A DNA stretch of 64,000 bases from Oscillospiraceae bacterium (GTDB taxonomy: Bacteria > Bacillota > Clostridia > Oscillospirales > Acutalibacteraceae): NCBI GenBank assembly GCA_015065785.1, contig SVPR01000010.1, forward strand, positions 1 through 64,000, given 5' to 3'. Shown here one piece after another: positions 41,975-49,576 of the stretch (positions are counted from its first letter, which is position 1; each line of letters opens with the position of its first letter). Made by a program: the position numbers and the translations under genes. Below the pieces are notes generated by a model that was not told the DNA's origin, did no database searches, and worked only from the letters and a program-made list of their open reading frames with translations.

Positions 41975-42016
41975 AAACACCTTAACAATTTTTGAATTTG
42001 TTAAGGTGTTTTTCTT
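41975..42016. terminator. intrinsic terminator
   Basis: AAACACCTTAACAA (41975-41988) and TTGTTAAGGTGTTT (41998-42011) form a perfect 14-bp stem followed by T-rich sequence. It closes the HEPN gene and lies between convergent genes. Confidence 0.85.
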
Positions 42017-42026
42017 TTTTTTAGTA

Positions 42027-42827
42027 TCAATTTTTTATCCAACAATTTTCGCATATATTCTTTGTGCAGTAGCGATAATTTTTTATTGCTTCTTGTTTAC
42101 CTAAAATTTCTAAAGGTGTGTTACTGTATGGTAACAAATATCTATCTATTATTAAGTCAATGAGCTTATTTGTACTTTCAGGTGTTTCCAATTGCCAATC
42201 AAACAAAGCATTTTTCTTAGCATAAAGCTCCCAATCAAATTTATTGAAATCGGTTGTTTCTAATTCTTCGTCATAACAGCATATCAGTTCTTCTTCTGAT
42301 AGTTTATGTATCTGAATTTGAAAACAATAAAGGTCAGAATAAGAATTTTTATCTACCCCAAACACTAAAAGGGTATCTGGGGCGATTTCTTTTCTCCATT
42401 GATTACTGCGTTTTTTAAAACCCAATGGTTTAAGTCTATTAGAAAAAAGATTTATAAATTCTTTTCGTTTTTCTTTTACAATTCTTAATAATTCATCTTT
42501 TTCAATGCTTTTATATTCGTTATAAATATCTTGAATCTGTTGTTTTACTGATGCTTCATCGCTAATAGATGCTATTTCTGCATAATACCTTAAATTGATT
42601 CCATCAGACGATTTTCCGTAGTTGTTAAAATATGCTTCATCACCCATCATAAATGCGGTCGAACAGTATCCGTAAATTATGGATATTAGATTGTTGGTTA
42701 TTGAAAGGTTTACAATAAAGGCAGTTTTTTCGGTAACCTTTTTAAAAAAGTGTAAAGGGTTCTTTTTTGCTTCTTTAAAATCTGAATTTAATAAAAGCTT
42801 TTTGTAGGTATCTAATTGTTTGTGCAT
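42027..42827 (-). CDS. DUF4304-like protein of unknown function
   Basis: A 266-residue soluble protein. The middle part (about 115-185: FINLFSNRLKPLGFKKRSNQWRKE in pieces, then VFGVDKNSYSDLYCFQIQIH) resembles DUF4304, a family that occurs among immunity proteins of contact-dependent toxins. The N-terminal 100 residues and the Cys-containing tail (YCTKNICENCW) are not recognised. No toxin gene is adjacent. GGGAGAATTTGA precedes the ATG. It is convergent to the MNT/HEPN pair. Confidence 0.6.
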   Translation of the reverse strand: MHKQLDTYKKLLLNSDFKEAKKNPLHFFKKVTEKTAFIVNLSITNNLISIIYGYCSTAFMMGDEAYFNNYGKSSDGINLRYYAEIASISDEASVKQQIQDIYNEYKSIEKDELLRIVKEKRKEFINLFSNRLKPLGFKKRSNQWRKEIAPDTLLVFGVDKNSYSDLYCFQIQIHKLSEEELICCYDEELETTDFNKFDWELYAKKNALFDWQLETPESTNKLIDLIIDRYLLPYSNTPLEILGKQEAIKNYRYCTKNICENCWIKN

Positions 42828-42855
42828 TCAAATTCTCCCAAATACAAATATTACT

Positions 42856-43485
42856 TTATACAATATCACTCGGTTTTCCTTCAAAAACTATTGTTAATAT
42901 ACCATCTGTTACAGATATTTCGCTTTCTTTTCCTAAAAATTCATTGCTAACACCAAGTGGAAAGTCAGGTGAAATTTCTGCGTTATCTAACGGATATAAA
43001 AGTCCGTTTATTGTAACACCCTTTGCTATACCCGAAAGAGCAAAAACTGAAATATAACCTTTTGCAGTTTTCTTGAATTTTATGCCGGAATTTTTTATAG
43101 CAGTAACAGTGTGATTATCATCACAAATATAAGCAATACCGCCATTCTGAGCTACATAAGTAGCAGATTGTATTGTAGCAACTGTGTGGTCTAATCTGCC
43201 ACCGATTGCACCGTAAATTATGAATTTTTTGTAGCCTTTCTGAAAGCCTATTTTTATGGCTAAAAGTGTGTCAGTATCGTCTTTTTTCACAGGGTGCTTT
43301 ACAATGCTTTCGCTATCGGGAACACTGCCTAGAGAATCAAAATCACCGACAACTAAATCGGGTTTTATGTTAAGCTTTTTGAGTGTGCTGTAACCACCAT
43401 CAGCCGCAATAATCAAGTCGTTTTCTTGTGGCTTGAAATCAGTGATGGAACACTCCAAAGCACCGAATATATAACAAGTTTTCAT
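42856..43485 (-). CDS. thiN: thiamine pyrophosphokinase
   Basis: A 209-residue enzyme of normal length. The catalytic-domain motifs are AADGGYSTL, PDLVVGDFDSLG (Asp pair), KDDTDTLLAI and GAIGGRLDHT; a C-terminal beta domain binds thiamine (KGVTINGLLYPL). It transfers pyrophosphate from ATP to thiamine, giving TPP. No TPP riboswitch is visible: the 5' side is directly occupied by a heptamer repeat array starting 10 nt before the start codon. Confidence 0.95.
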   Translation of the reverse strand: MKTCYIFGALECSITDFKPQENDLIIAADGGYSTLKKLNIKPDLVVGDFDSLGSVPDSESIVKHPVKKDDTDTLLAIKIGFQKGYKKFIIYGAIGGRLDHTVATIQSATYVAQNGGIAYICDDNHTVTAIKNSGIKFKKTAKGYISVFALSGIAKGVTINGLLYPLDNAEISPDFPLGVSNEFLGKESEISVTDGILTIVFEGKPSDIV

Positions 43486-43494
43486 ATTATCACC

Positions 43495-43701
43495 AAAAAT
43501 AAAAATTAAAAATTGAAAATTGAAAATTAAAAATTTCGGGGCTACGCCGTAATTATAATATCATAAAATAAAACTACATCTGGTCATTTAGAACTTTTAG
43601 ATAATCTTTAAATGATAGAATGTAGTCTTTTTATTTATATTAAAATATAATCAAACGCGAAGCGTTTCCTTAATTCTGCATTCTGCACTCTGCATTTTGC
43701 A
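43495..43701. repeat. intergenic mosaic of heptanucleotide repeats, copy B
   Basis: Left: six AAAATTG-like heptamers (43495-43536). Then a GGC-TAC-GCC palindrome. Then a hairpin (43573-43626) with arms ACTACAT and ATGTAGT and inner TCATTTA/TAAATGA. Then AAACGC-GAA-GCGTTT (43653-43667) and four TTCTGCA-like heptamers (43674-43701). The order matches copy A at 26311-26650. A further perfect 14-bp inverted repeat (43704-43717 and 43723-43736) overlaps the end of the next gene. Confidence 0.8.
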
Positions 43702-43727
43702 TTATCTTTTAATTCTGTTTTGCAGAA

Positions 43728-44216
43728 TTAAAAGATTCCGTATGTCACAAGTGACATAATAATTCCTGCAATGAACACACCGAGTGCGATAATTGGCAAG
43801 CACTTTTTAAAGCGTAAGTCCATAAGTGCGGCAATTAAAGCGCCTGTCCAACCACCGGTGCCGGGGAGAGGGATTGCAACAAAAAGCAAAAGTCCCCATT
43901 CCTTATATTTTTGCATTGTGCCTTTTTTCTTATCAGAACGAGCTTCTAATTTTTCTACAACTTTTTTTAAATGCTTATTCTTTCTCATAAAAGCAAAAAT
44001 TTTTCTTATGAAAAGAAGAATAAACGGTATCGGAATCATATTAGCAATGTAGCAAATTAAAAAAGCCTTAATGAAATCAATTTCTAAAAGGAATGAAGCA
44101 ATCATTCCGCCCCTGAGCTCTAATACAGGAAAAAGTGAAATAACAAAGGCAATTAACTCCGGTGGAATTTCATTTTTCAAGAACTCTACGACAGATGTTA
44201 CTATTTCTTGTACCAT
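43728..44216 (-). CDS. small multi-drug export protein family (COG2426)
   Basis: A 162-residue membrane protein with four hydrophobic segments (about 17-35, 45-70, 105-130 and 137-160). The motifs LFPVLELRGGMIAS and VAIPLPGTGGWTGALIAALM are the signature of the COG2426 / Sm_multidrug_ex family. Despite the name, transport of drugs has not been shown generally. Its start is 1 nt after the NUDIX stop, so the two are co-transcribed. AGAGGT precedes the ATG. Confidence 0.9.
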   Translation of the reverse strand: MVQEIVTSVVEFLKNEIPPELIAFVISLFPVLELRGGMIASFLLEIDFIKAFLICYIANMIPIPFILLFIRKIFAFMRKNKHLKKVVEKLEARSDKKKGTMQKYKEWGLLLFVAIPLPGTGGWTGALIAALMDLRFKKCLPIIALGVFIAGIIMSLVTYGIF

Positions 44217-44217
44217 T

Positions 44218-44967
44218 TTATACCTCTTCAGCGGATATCAATCCGTTTTTAATAAGATGCTCTCTTGCATCGTGAAGAATTGTTTTATCGTTCTCAAATT
44301 TCAGGTTTTTATAAGCGTTTTCGTAGGTGAGCCAGATGTAATCTTCAATTTCTTCCTTTTGAATAATTGTCTGAGTATCATCGGTTTTTGCAACAAAAAC
44401 ATAAACGGTTTTATGAATTCTGTTCTGAATTGTATATTCAGATTTTGAAACAAAGTCAGGAATTATATCAATATGAATTCCTGTTTCCTCCAATACCTCA
44501 CGCTTTGCAGTATCTTCTGCAGTTTCGCCATCTTCCATATGACCTTTTGGAAAGCCCCAGTTAGAGCTACGATTGTTTTTTATAAGAAGATAACGAATCT
44601 GACCGTTGATGTTTCGGTAGATGACCGCACCGCAAGAGCGTTCATATCTACACTCTAAATTGTACTTTCTGCCCTCTGTAATGAATGAAATTGCGTCACG
44701 GATTTCGCAATCAATAAATCTTTTTGATTTTGGTGCCGCAATCAATTTAACCTCGCCGTTATCAAGGAAACGGACAGAAGCAATAACTCTGCCGTCAAAG
44801 TGCTGAACAGGGTTGTCAATTCCCATTACAAGAACGCCGCTAATGGGAGAGTAGGGCATAAACTTGCCAATCGGCTGACCGTGGTTGAGCTTGTAAACTC
44901 TGCCCGTGTCACCCAACGGAGTGCCCACTTGCTCAGTAATACTGAGTCTTATTAATTTGCCTAACAT
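44218..44967 (-). CDS. NUDIX hydrolase with N-terminal inorganic-pyrophosphatase-like domain
   Basis: A 249-residue fusion from the ATG at 44965-44967, preceded by GAGGTTT. Residues 1-95 (LSITEQVGTPLGD, YKLNHGQPIG, SPISGVLVMGIDNPVQHFDGRVIAS in parts) resemble a reduced soluble inorganic pyrophosphatase barrel, but most metal-binding Asp residues of true pyrophosphatases are missing. Residues 110-245 are a NUDIX domain with the complete box GHMEDGETAEDTAKREVLEETG (read as G-x5-E-x7-RE-x2-EE-x-G). The substrate is probably a nucleoside diphosphate derivative. The next gene follows after 1 nt. Confidence 0.85.
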   Translation of the reverse strand: MLGKLIRLSITEQVGTPLGDTGRVYKLNHGQPIGKFMPYSPISGVLVMGIDNPVQHFDGRVIASVRFLDNGEVKLIAAPKSKRFIDCEIRDAISFITEGRKYNLECRYERSCGAVIYRNINGQIRYLLIKNNRSSNWGFPKGHMEDGETAEDTAKREVLEETGIHIDIIPDFVSKSEYTIQNRIHKTVYVFVAKTDDTQTIIQKEEIEDYIWLTYENAYKNLKFENDKTILHDAREHLIKNGLISAEEV

Positions 44968-45046
44968 GAAATAAACCTCACAAATAAAAAACAAAATCTA
45001 CCAATTATTATAACTCTAAATGCTTTTTCTTGCAATATCTAAACTT

Positions 45047-45136
45047 GATATTTTAAGAAATTTTTTAGAAATTTCTTAAAATATCCGAAAGTTATCGAGG
45101 CAATATGTTTCTTTAGGAGAAACATATTGCCTCGAT
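45047..45136. repeat. two tandem perfect hairpins
   Basis: Hairpin 1 has 17-nt arms (45047-45063 and 45069-45085) and hairpin 2 has 19-nt arms (45094-45112 and 45118-45136). Both have perfect arms and 5-nt loops, and the second ends 8 nt after the thyX stop codon. Neither is followed by a clean T-run. They lie between thyX and the NUDIX gene; hairpin 2 may protect the thyX 3' end. Confidence 0.7.
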
Positions 45137-45143
45137 GTATTGA

Positions 45144-46526
45144 TTAAAGTTCTTTGAAAATTTTATTTATTTCTACTGCCTGACCGCAAGTCATTGCACC
45201 CTCAGTGCATTTGTTAACATAACAGCTCGGACCATAGAAATTGAAAATAGTCGGGTCTGCTTTGCGGAGCTTTTTGAGCATATCAACCGCAAAATCTCTG
45301 ATTTCCCATTGTGCACGGTTGCAGGAACGCAATTTCATAAATAAAAGTAATTCTCTGCCGTTGATAGTTGTAACAAAATCAACAGTGTTACCGCTTAATT
45401 GAATATAAGCTAAAAGACCGTCAGTGATGCCTTGTTCTTTTAAACTGTCATAAAGGTCAGCAGTTTTCTCAAATGCTGCTTTATAGCGTTCTAAAAGCTC
45501 AGGCTTTTTAACAATAGTTTCAGGTAAAATAAATCTTCTTCTGTTAGTAAGAGTAAGTGACGGAATGCCAATTGATTGAATTCTGTGACGCGCAAAGTGT
45601 GTAAGACAAGAAAGAGAAACATTGTTGATTCTGAATGTGAATGTAACAGCCTCAAGAGGTCTTTGTCTTTTTGAGTTGATAACCTCTTTTATGATTTTTG
45701 CACATTCTGCTTCGTCGCTGATGATGTTTTCAATCTGAGCAGTAGGTAAGCCTAATGACTCAATAAGAGCAGCCCTTGCCACACATTGTGAAGCATTTGG
45801 TGTGTAGTTAAGCAATTCAACTGCTTCTTCACTTTCAATAAGAGAATCATCTCTCTTGTAAGAGAAACGCGGAACATCCTGCATAGCTGGACGGCGGGTT
45901 TCAAAATCTGTGAAAATACCTGGGGTTAATTTCTGAGCCTGCTCATAAAGAGAAAGACCTAAATTTTTGATTTCAGGGAAAGAAGAGCCTCTGCCGTAAA
46001 TCATTGCATAAAGCATATTTGTGAGCTCTCTTGCATTGAGTGTGCAGTAGAAGTTACTGTAAAGAGAATAAGGAAGAATGAAACGGGCATCTTCTTTAGG
46101 AATACCCTTGTCAATAAAATCACGGTATTCAGAGTAGAGATAATTCATATGCTCTATGTACTTGTCCTGAACTGACTTGGATTCAAACTTCGGAATGAAA
46201 TAACCAAGCTCACCAAAATCAACATATCTTCTTGATTTTACAGTGAAAGAAGCAAGTCTGAATTCTATTACAAATTGCTCAACAAGAACAGAAACATTCT
46301 GAAAAGCTAAGTTAAACACAGTGTGCTCAACGGTAGAAGTGTGACCGGAGCGTGTTACCTTAGAAATAAGATTTGCATTCTTACTTGCATCTTTAGAAAG
46401 CTCAAGAATTTCGAGTGCAGTACCAGGTTGTGTTGAAATTCTGCCGGAAGCAGCAGGGATTTGTTCGCCTGTGTCAGTAAGTCCGACAATAACTGCTTTT
46501 GAGTTAGTATTGAATTCGGTAGTCAT
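45144..46526 (-). CDS. thyX: double-domain flavin-dependent thymidylate synthase (ThyX)
   Basis: At 460 residues this is twice the usual ThyX length and consists of two ThyX-like halves. The first half has EFRLASFTVKSRRYVDF (88-104), where the usual RHR reads EFR, followed by EDARFILPYSLYSNFYCTLNARE (read in parts). The second half has FARHRIQSIGIPSLTLTNRRRF (311-332; RHR intact) and ELLLFMKLRSCNRAQWEIR. ThyX makes dTMP from dUMP with FAD and methylene-tetrahydrofolate as a tetramer with shared active sites, so a fused pair with complementary motifs is plausible. GGAGGTAACTAA precedes the ATG. Confidence 0.9.
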   Translation of the reverse strand: MTTEFNTNSKAVIVGLTDTGEQIPAASGRISTQPGTALEILELSKDASKNANLISKVTRSGHTSTVEHTVFNLAFQNVSVLVEQFVIEFRLASFTVKSRRYVDFGELGYFIPKFESKSVQDKYIEHMNYLYSEYRDFIDKGIPKEDARFILPYSLYSNFYCTLNARELTNMLYAMIYGRGSSFPEIKNLGLSLYEQAQKLTPGIFTDFETRRPAMQDVPRFSYKRDDSLIESEEAVELLNYTPNASQCVARAALIESLGLPTAQIENIISDEAECAKIIKEVINSKRQRPLEAVTFTFRINNVSLSCLTHFARHRIQSIGIPSLTLTNRRRFILPETIVKKPELLERYKAAFEKTADLYDSLKEQGITDGLLAYIQLSGNTVDFVTTINGRELLLFMKLRSCNRAQWEIRDFAVDMLKKLRKADPTIFNFYGPSCYVNKCTEGAMTCGQAVEINKIFKEL

Positions 46527-46583
46527 TTAGTTACCTCCGTTTCGATGTGATGAAACACACCTTTTTAAACCAATTCTTTCGCC

Positions 46584-46612
46584 ATTTTACCACATTTTAT
46601 TTAATTCTGCAA
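46584..46612 (-). promoter_or_regulatory. promoter of thyX
   Basis: On the minus strand TTGCAG (46607-46612) and TAAAAT (46584-46589) with a 17-bp spacer, about 58 bp before the start codon. Confidence 0.5.
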
Positions 46613-46902
46613 TAGTATTTTCATTTTTGATGGAATCAAATTGCAACATATTGTAGAAATTCAAGAAAAAATAATAAAAATATTAAAAAATATACAAAAT
46701 ATATGGTGTTTTAATATTGAAATTATAATGCAAATATGGTATTATATTTTTAATTGTGGGAATATGTGCTTTTGTGACTTTTTTCTGCGAAAATTCAAAG
46801 CTTAAAAATGTCATAAAATGTTGAATTTGTTAGTCTTTATGTACTTTTTTCTACAATGTTTTTTCACTTTTGAATTATGAATTCTGAAAGGGGTAACAGA
46901 CT
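46613..46902. other. AT-rich intergenic region, nothing assigned
   Basis: Between divergent thyX and hydrolase genes. The stretch is very AT-rich (for example 46660-46760) and contains no ORF, repeat or RNA structure I can support. A GAAAGGGGTAAC ribosome site ends it. No convincing promoter for the hydrolase was found. Confidence 0.5.
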
Positions 46903-47835
46903 ATGGCAATTATAAAAAAGGAAGCTTATTACAACTCCTCAACAGGTGTTAATAAAATTCGTGCTTTAATCTGGTCAGATGATGAGGTTGAGCCTATCGG
47001 CATTTTTCAAATCGCTCATGGTGTAAGTGAGCATATTGACCGCTACGACCATTTTGCAAGATTTTTGGCTGAAAGAGGCTACATAGTTTGCGGTAATGAC
47101 CATTTAGGTCACGGTAAATCTGTTTCTTCACCAGAAGATTTAGGCTTTACAGCAGAAGAAGATGGCTTCCGTCGATTTGTTGATGATATGCATATTCTTT
47201 ATAATATTATGCACAAGCGTTACCCTGATTTAAAATATTATCTGTTCGGTCACAGTATGGGCTCATTCTGTGCAAGAGTATATGCCGCTTCCTTCAGTGA
47301 AGATTTGTCAGGTCTTATTATCTGCGGTACAGGTCAGGCTCCTAATGGTCTTGAATTTGCAATTAACACTTTAAGAGAATTAACAGTGAAATTCGGACCA
47401 AGAACAAGAAATAAGATAATGGCAGGCTCGCTCAATAAAGTTTCTTCTTTAGGTATTAAAGATAAAACTTCAGATTTAGATTGGTTAAGCTACAACAAAA
47501 AGAATGTTGAAGCTTATAAAAACGACCCACTCTGCGGAATTGAGTTGACTCTTGCAGGTATGCGAGATTTAGCGTCAATCGCTCTTTTGGCTTGTGACAA
47601 ATTATGGCCTGCAAGTGTAAGAGTAGGGCTTCCGATTTTAATAATTTCAGGTGGTGAGGACCCGATTGGTATGAACGGTAAAGGTCCTGTTGCCTGTGCA
47701 GATAGTTTAATAATGTGCGGTCATGACCCGGAGGTAATAGTTTACCCCGCTATGCGTCACGAAATCTTAAATGAAGAGGCAAACGAAAAGGTTTACCTTG
47801 ACATTTTAGGCTTTCTTAATACTGCATCATTCTGA
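46903..47835 (+). CDS. alpha/beta hydrolase, lysophospholipase/monoglyceride lipase type
   Basis: A 310-residue hydrolase without a signal peptide. The oxyanion segment is QIAHGVSEHIDRYDHFARFLAERGY (read in parts), the nucleophile elbow FGHSMGS (Ser near residue 110), a catalytic Asp in ISGGEDPIG and His in YPAMRHEILNE. This matches the serine aminopeptidase S33 / PldB-like family. It probably hydrolyses lysophospholipids or monoacylglycerols; the natural substrate is not known. It lies 16 nt before miaB. Confidence 0.9.
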   Translation: MAIIKKEAYYNSSTGVNKIRALIWSDDEVEPIGIFQIAHGVSEHIDRYDHFARFLAERGYIVCGNDHLGHGKSVSSPEDLGFTAEEDGFRRFVDDMHILYNIMHKRYPDLKYYLFGHSMGSFCARVYAASFSEDLSGLIICGTGQAPNGLEFAINTLRELTVKFGPRTRNKIMAGSLNKVSSLGIKDKTSDLDWLSYNKKNVEAYKNDPLCGIELTLAGMRDLASIALLACDKLWPASVRVGLPILIISGGEDPIGMNGKGPVACADSLIMCGHDPEVIVYPAMRHEILNEEANEKVYLDILGFLNTASF

Positions 47836-47851
47836 AAGGTAGTTAATAAGC

Positions 47852-49072
47852 TTGCAAGAAAATAAATTTTTCGTTTCCGAAAAAGAAATGTCGGAACAAA
47901 ACGAATTTAAACAAAAAGTAAAAAGTATTATATCCAGCAGATTTAAAGATAAAGAACCCAAAGCATTTGTTCACACTTATGGCTGTCAGGGTAATGTTGC
48001 TGACAGTGAGCATATAAAGGGCCAACTCGTAGAAATGGGCTATTCACTCACAGAAGAATCAGAAAATGCCGATATAATTATTTATAACACCTGTGCAATC
48101 CGTGAACACGCAGAGGACAGAGTTTTCGGTAATGTCGGTGCATTAAAAACTTTAAAAAAGAAAAATCCGAATTTAATAATAGGTCTTTGTGGTTGTATGA
48201 TGCAACAAGAGCATATAGCTGAAAAGATAAAAAACAGTTACCCTTATGTAAATCTCGTGTTTGGAACACACGCACTTCATAAATTACCGGAATTACTTTT
48301 TAAGGTTTTCAAAACTAAAAAAAGAGTTTTCTCAATAGAAGAGTGCGATGGCGTAATTGCCGAGGGTATGCCGAATGAACGCGATAGCGGTGAAAACGCC
48401 TGGCTTCCTATTATGTACGGTTGCGATAATTTCTGTTCTTATTGTGTTGTACCTTATGTAAGAGGCAGAGAGCGAAGCCGTGAGGCAGATGTAGTTTTAA
48501 AAGAAGCCGAAAGCTTAATTAAAGAGGGCTACAAAAAAATCACTCTTTTAGGTCAGAATGTTAATTCTTACGGAAAAAGCTTAGAAAACGGAATTAACTT
48601 TGCAGAGCTTGTCAGAAGACTTGATGCAATTGAGGGCGATTATACATTCGATTTTATGACTTCTCACCCGAAAGATTGCACAAAAGAGCTGATTGATGTT
48701 TTAGCTTCTTCAAAGCATTTCTGCGGACATTTACATTTACCTGTTCAATCCGGAAATAATAGAATTCTTGAAGAGATGAACAGAAAATATACAAGAGAGC
48801 ATTATTTAGAATTAGTAAATTATGCAAAGGAAAAAATTCCGGGTGTCGATATAACAACTGACATTATTGTAGGCTTCCCCGGTGAAACCTATGAGGAATT
48901 TTTAGATACAGTTTCTCTTGTTAAAGAAGTGAAATACGGCTCAATGTTTACCTTTATTTATTCAAAACGAAAAGGAACAAAAGCCGCTTCTTATGAAGAC
49001 AATATCTCAAAAGAAGAAAAAACAAAATGGTTTATGAAGCTTCTTAAAGTTCAGGAAGAGCTTACTAAATAA
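47852..49072 (+). CDS. miaB: tRNA-2-methylthio-N6-isopentenyladenosine37 synthase MiaB, TRAM-less
   Basis: A 406-residue methylthiotransferase. The N-terminal cluster ligands are Cys45 (TYGCQGN), Cys81 (NTCAIREHAEDR) and Cys113/115 (GLCGCM), and the radical-SAM motif is CDNFCSYC (191-198). The MiaB-specific strings QSGNNRILEEMNRKYTREHY and SKRKGTKA are present. It stops at LKVQEELTK, where MiaB normally continues into a TRAM domain of about 60 residues. The start is a TTG. With miaA downstream it makes ms2i6A37 in tRNA. Confidence 0.93.
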   Translation: MQENKFFVSEKEMSEQNEFKQKVKSIISSRFKDKEPKAFVHTYGCQGNVADSEHIKGQLVEMGYSLTEESENADIIIYNTCAIREHAEDRVFGNVGALKTLKKKNPNLIIGLCGCMMQQEHIAEKIKNSYPYVNLVFGTHALHKLPELLFKVFKTKKRVFSIEECDGVIAEGMPNERDSGENAWLPIMYGCDNFCSYCVVPYVRGRERSREADVVLKEAESLIKEGYKKITLLGQNVNSYGKSLENGINFAELVRRLDAIEGDYTFDFMTSHPKDCTKELIDVLASSKHFCGHLHLPVQSGNNRILEEMNRKYTREHYLELVNYAKEKIPGVDITTDIIVGFPGETYEEFLDTVSLVKEVKYGSMFTFIYSKRKGTKAASYEDNISKEEKTKWFMKLLKVQEELTK

Positions 49073-49119
49073 ACAATGTTTCATTGTGAAATTTTTTATA
49101 AAAGAAAGGAAGTATAACA

Positions 49120-49533
49120 ATGAGTGTTATCGAACTTACAAGACAATTAGGCGCAGCAATACAAGCTGACGAACGCTACAAGGCTTTTGACGAAGCTAAA
49201 AAAGCAAATGATGCAGATAAGGAATTAAACGACCTTATCGGTAAAATTAACCTTGTTCAGCTCAACTACCAGCAAGAAGCTTCAAAAGGCGAAGAGGCTG
49301 ACGAAAAGGTAATGGAAAACTACGGTAAAGAATTTGAAGAGCTTTATCGTGCAGTAATGCTTAACGGTAATATGGTTAAGTTTGAAGCAGCAAAAACTGC
49401 TATTGATGATATGATGAATGAAATTATGGGTATTCTCGCTCTTTGCATTGACGGACAAGACCCTGCAACCTGTGAGCCAGCTCACGAGCATTCATGTGGC
49501 GGTAGCTGTGATAGCTGCGGCGGTTGCCACTAA
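49120..49533 (+). CDS. YlbF family regulator with Cys-rich tail
   Basis: A 137-residue helical protein of the YlbF/YmcA family (residues 1-110) with the tail CEPAHEHSCGGSCDSCGGCH (118-137), containing five Cys and three His. In Bacillus YlbF (RicF) forms the Ric complex with YmcA and YaaT, which carries iron-sulphur clusters and promotes mRNA processing by RNase Y. The Cys-rich tail is likely a metal or cluster site. AAAGGAAG precedes the ATG. Its place between miaB and mutS agrees with the known ymcA-miaB linkage. Confidence 0.88.
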   Translation: MSVIELTRQLGAAIQADERYKAFDEAKKANDADKELNDLIGKINLVQLNYQQEASKGEEADEKVMENYGKEFEELYRAVMLNGNMVKFEAAKTAIDDMMNEIMGILALCIDGQDPATCEPAHEHSCGGSCDSCGGCH

Positions 49534-49576
49534 TAATTGATTTTTAAATTTATTCAGAATTTAGTTGAGGTGTAGT

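Noticed and set aside
43486..43500. TPP riboswitch before thiN
   Set aside because: No THI-box sequence or space for it; the leader is occupied by heptamer repeats.
47852..49120. Frameshift at the end of miaB hiding a TRAM domain
   Set aside because: The bases between the stop and the ylbF start are too few to encode a TRAM domain, and no TRAM-like sequence is seen in other frames.
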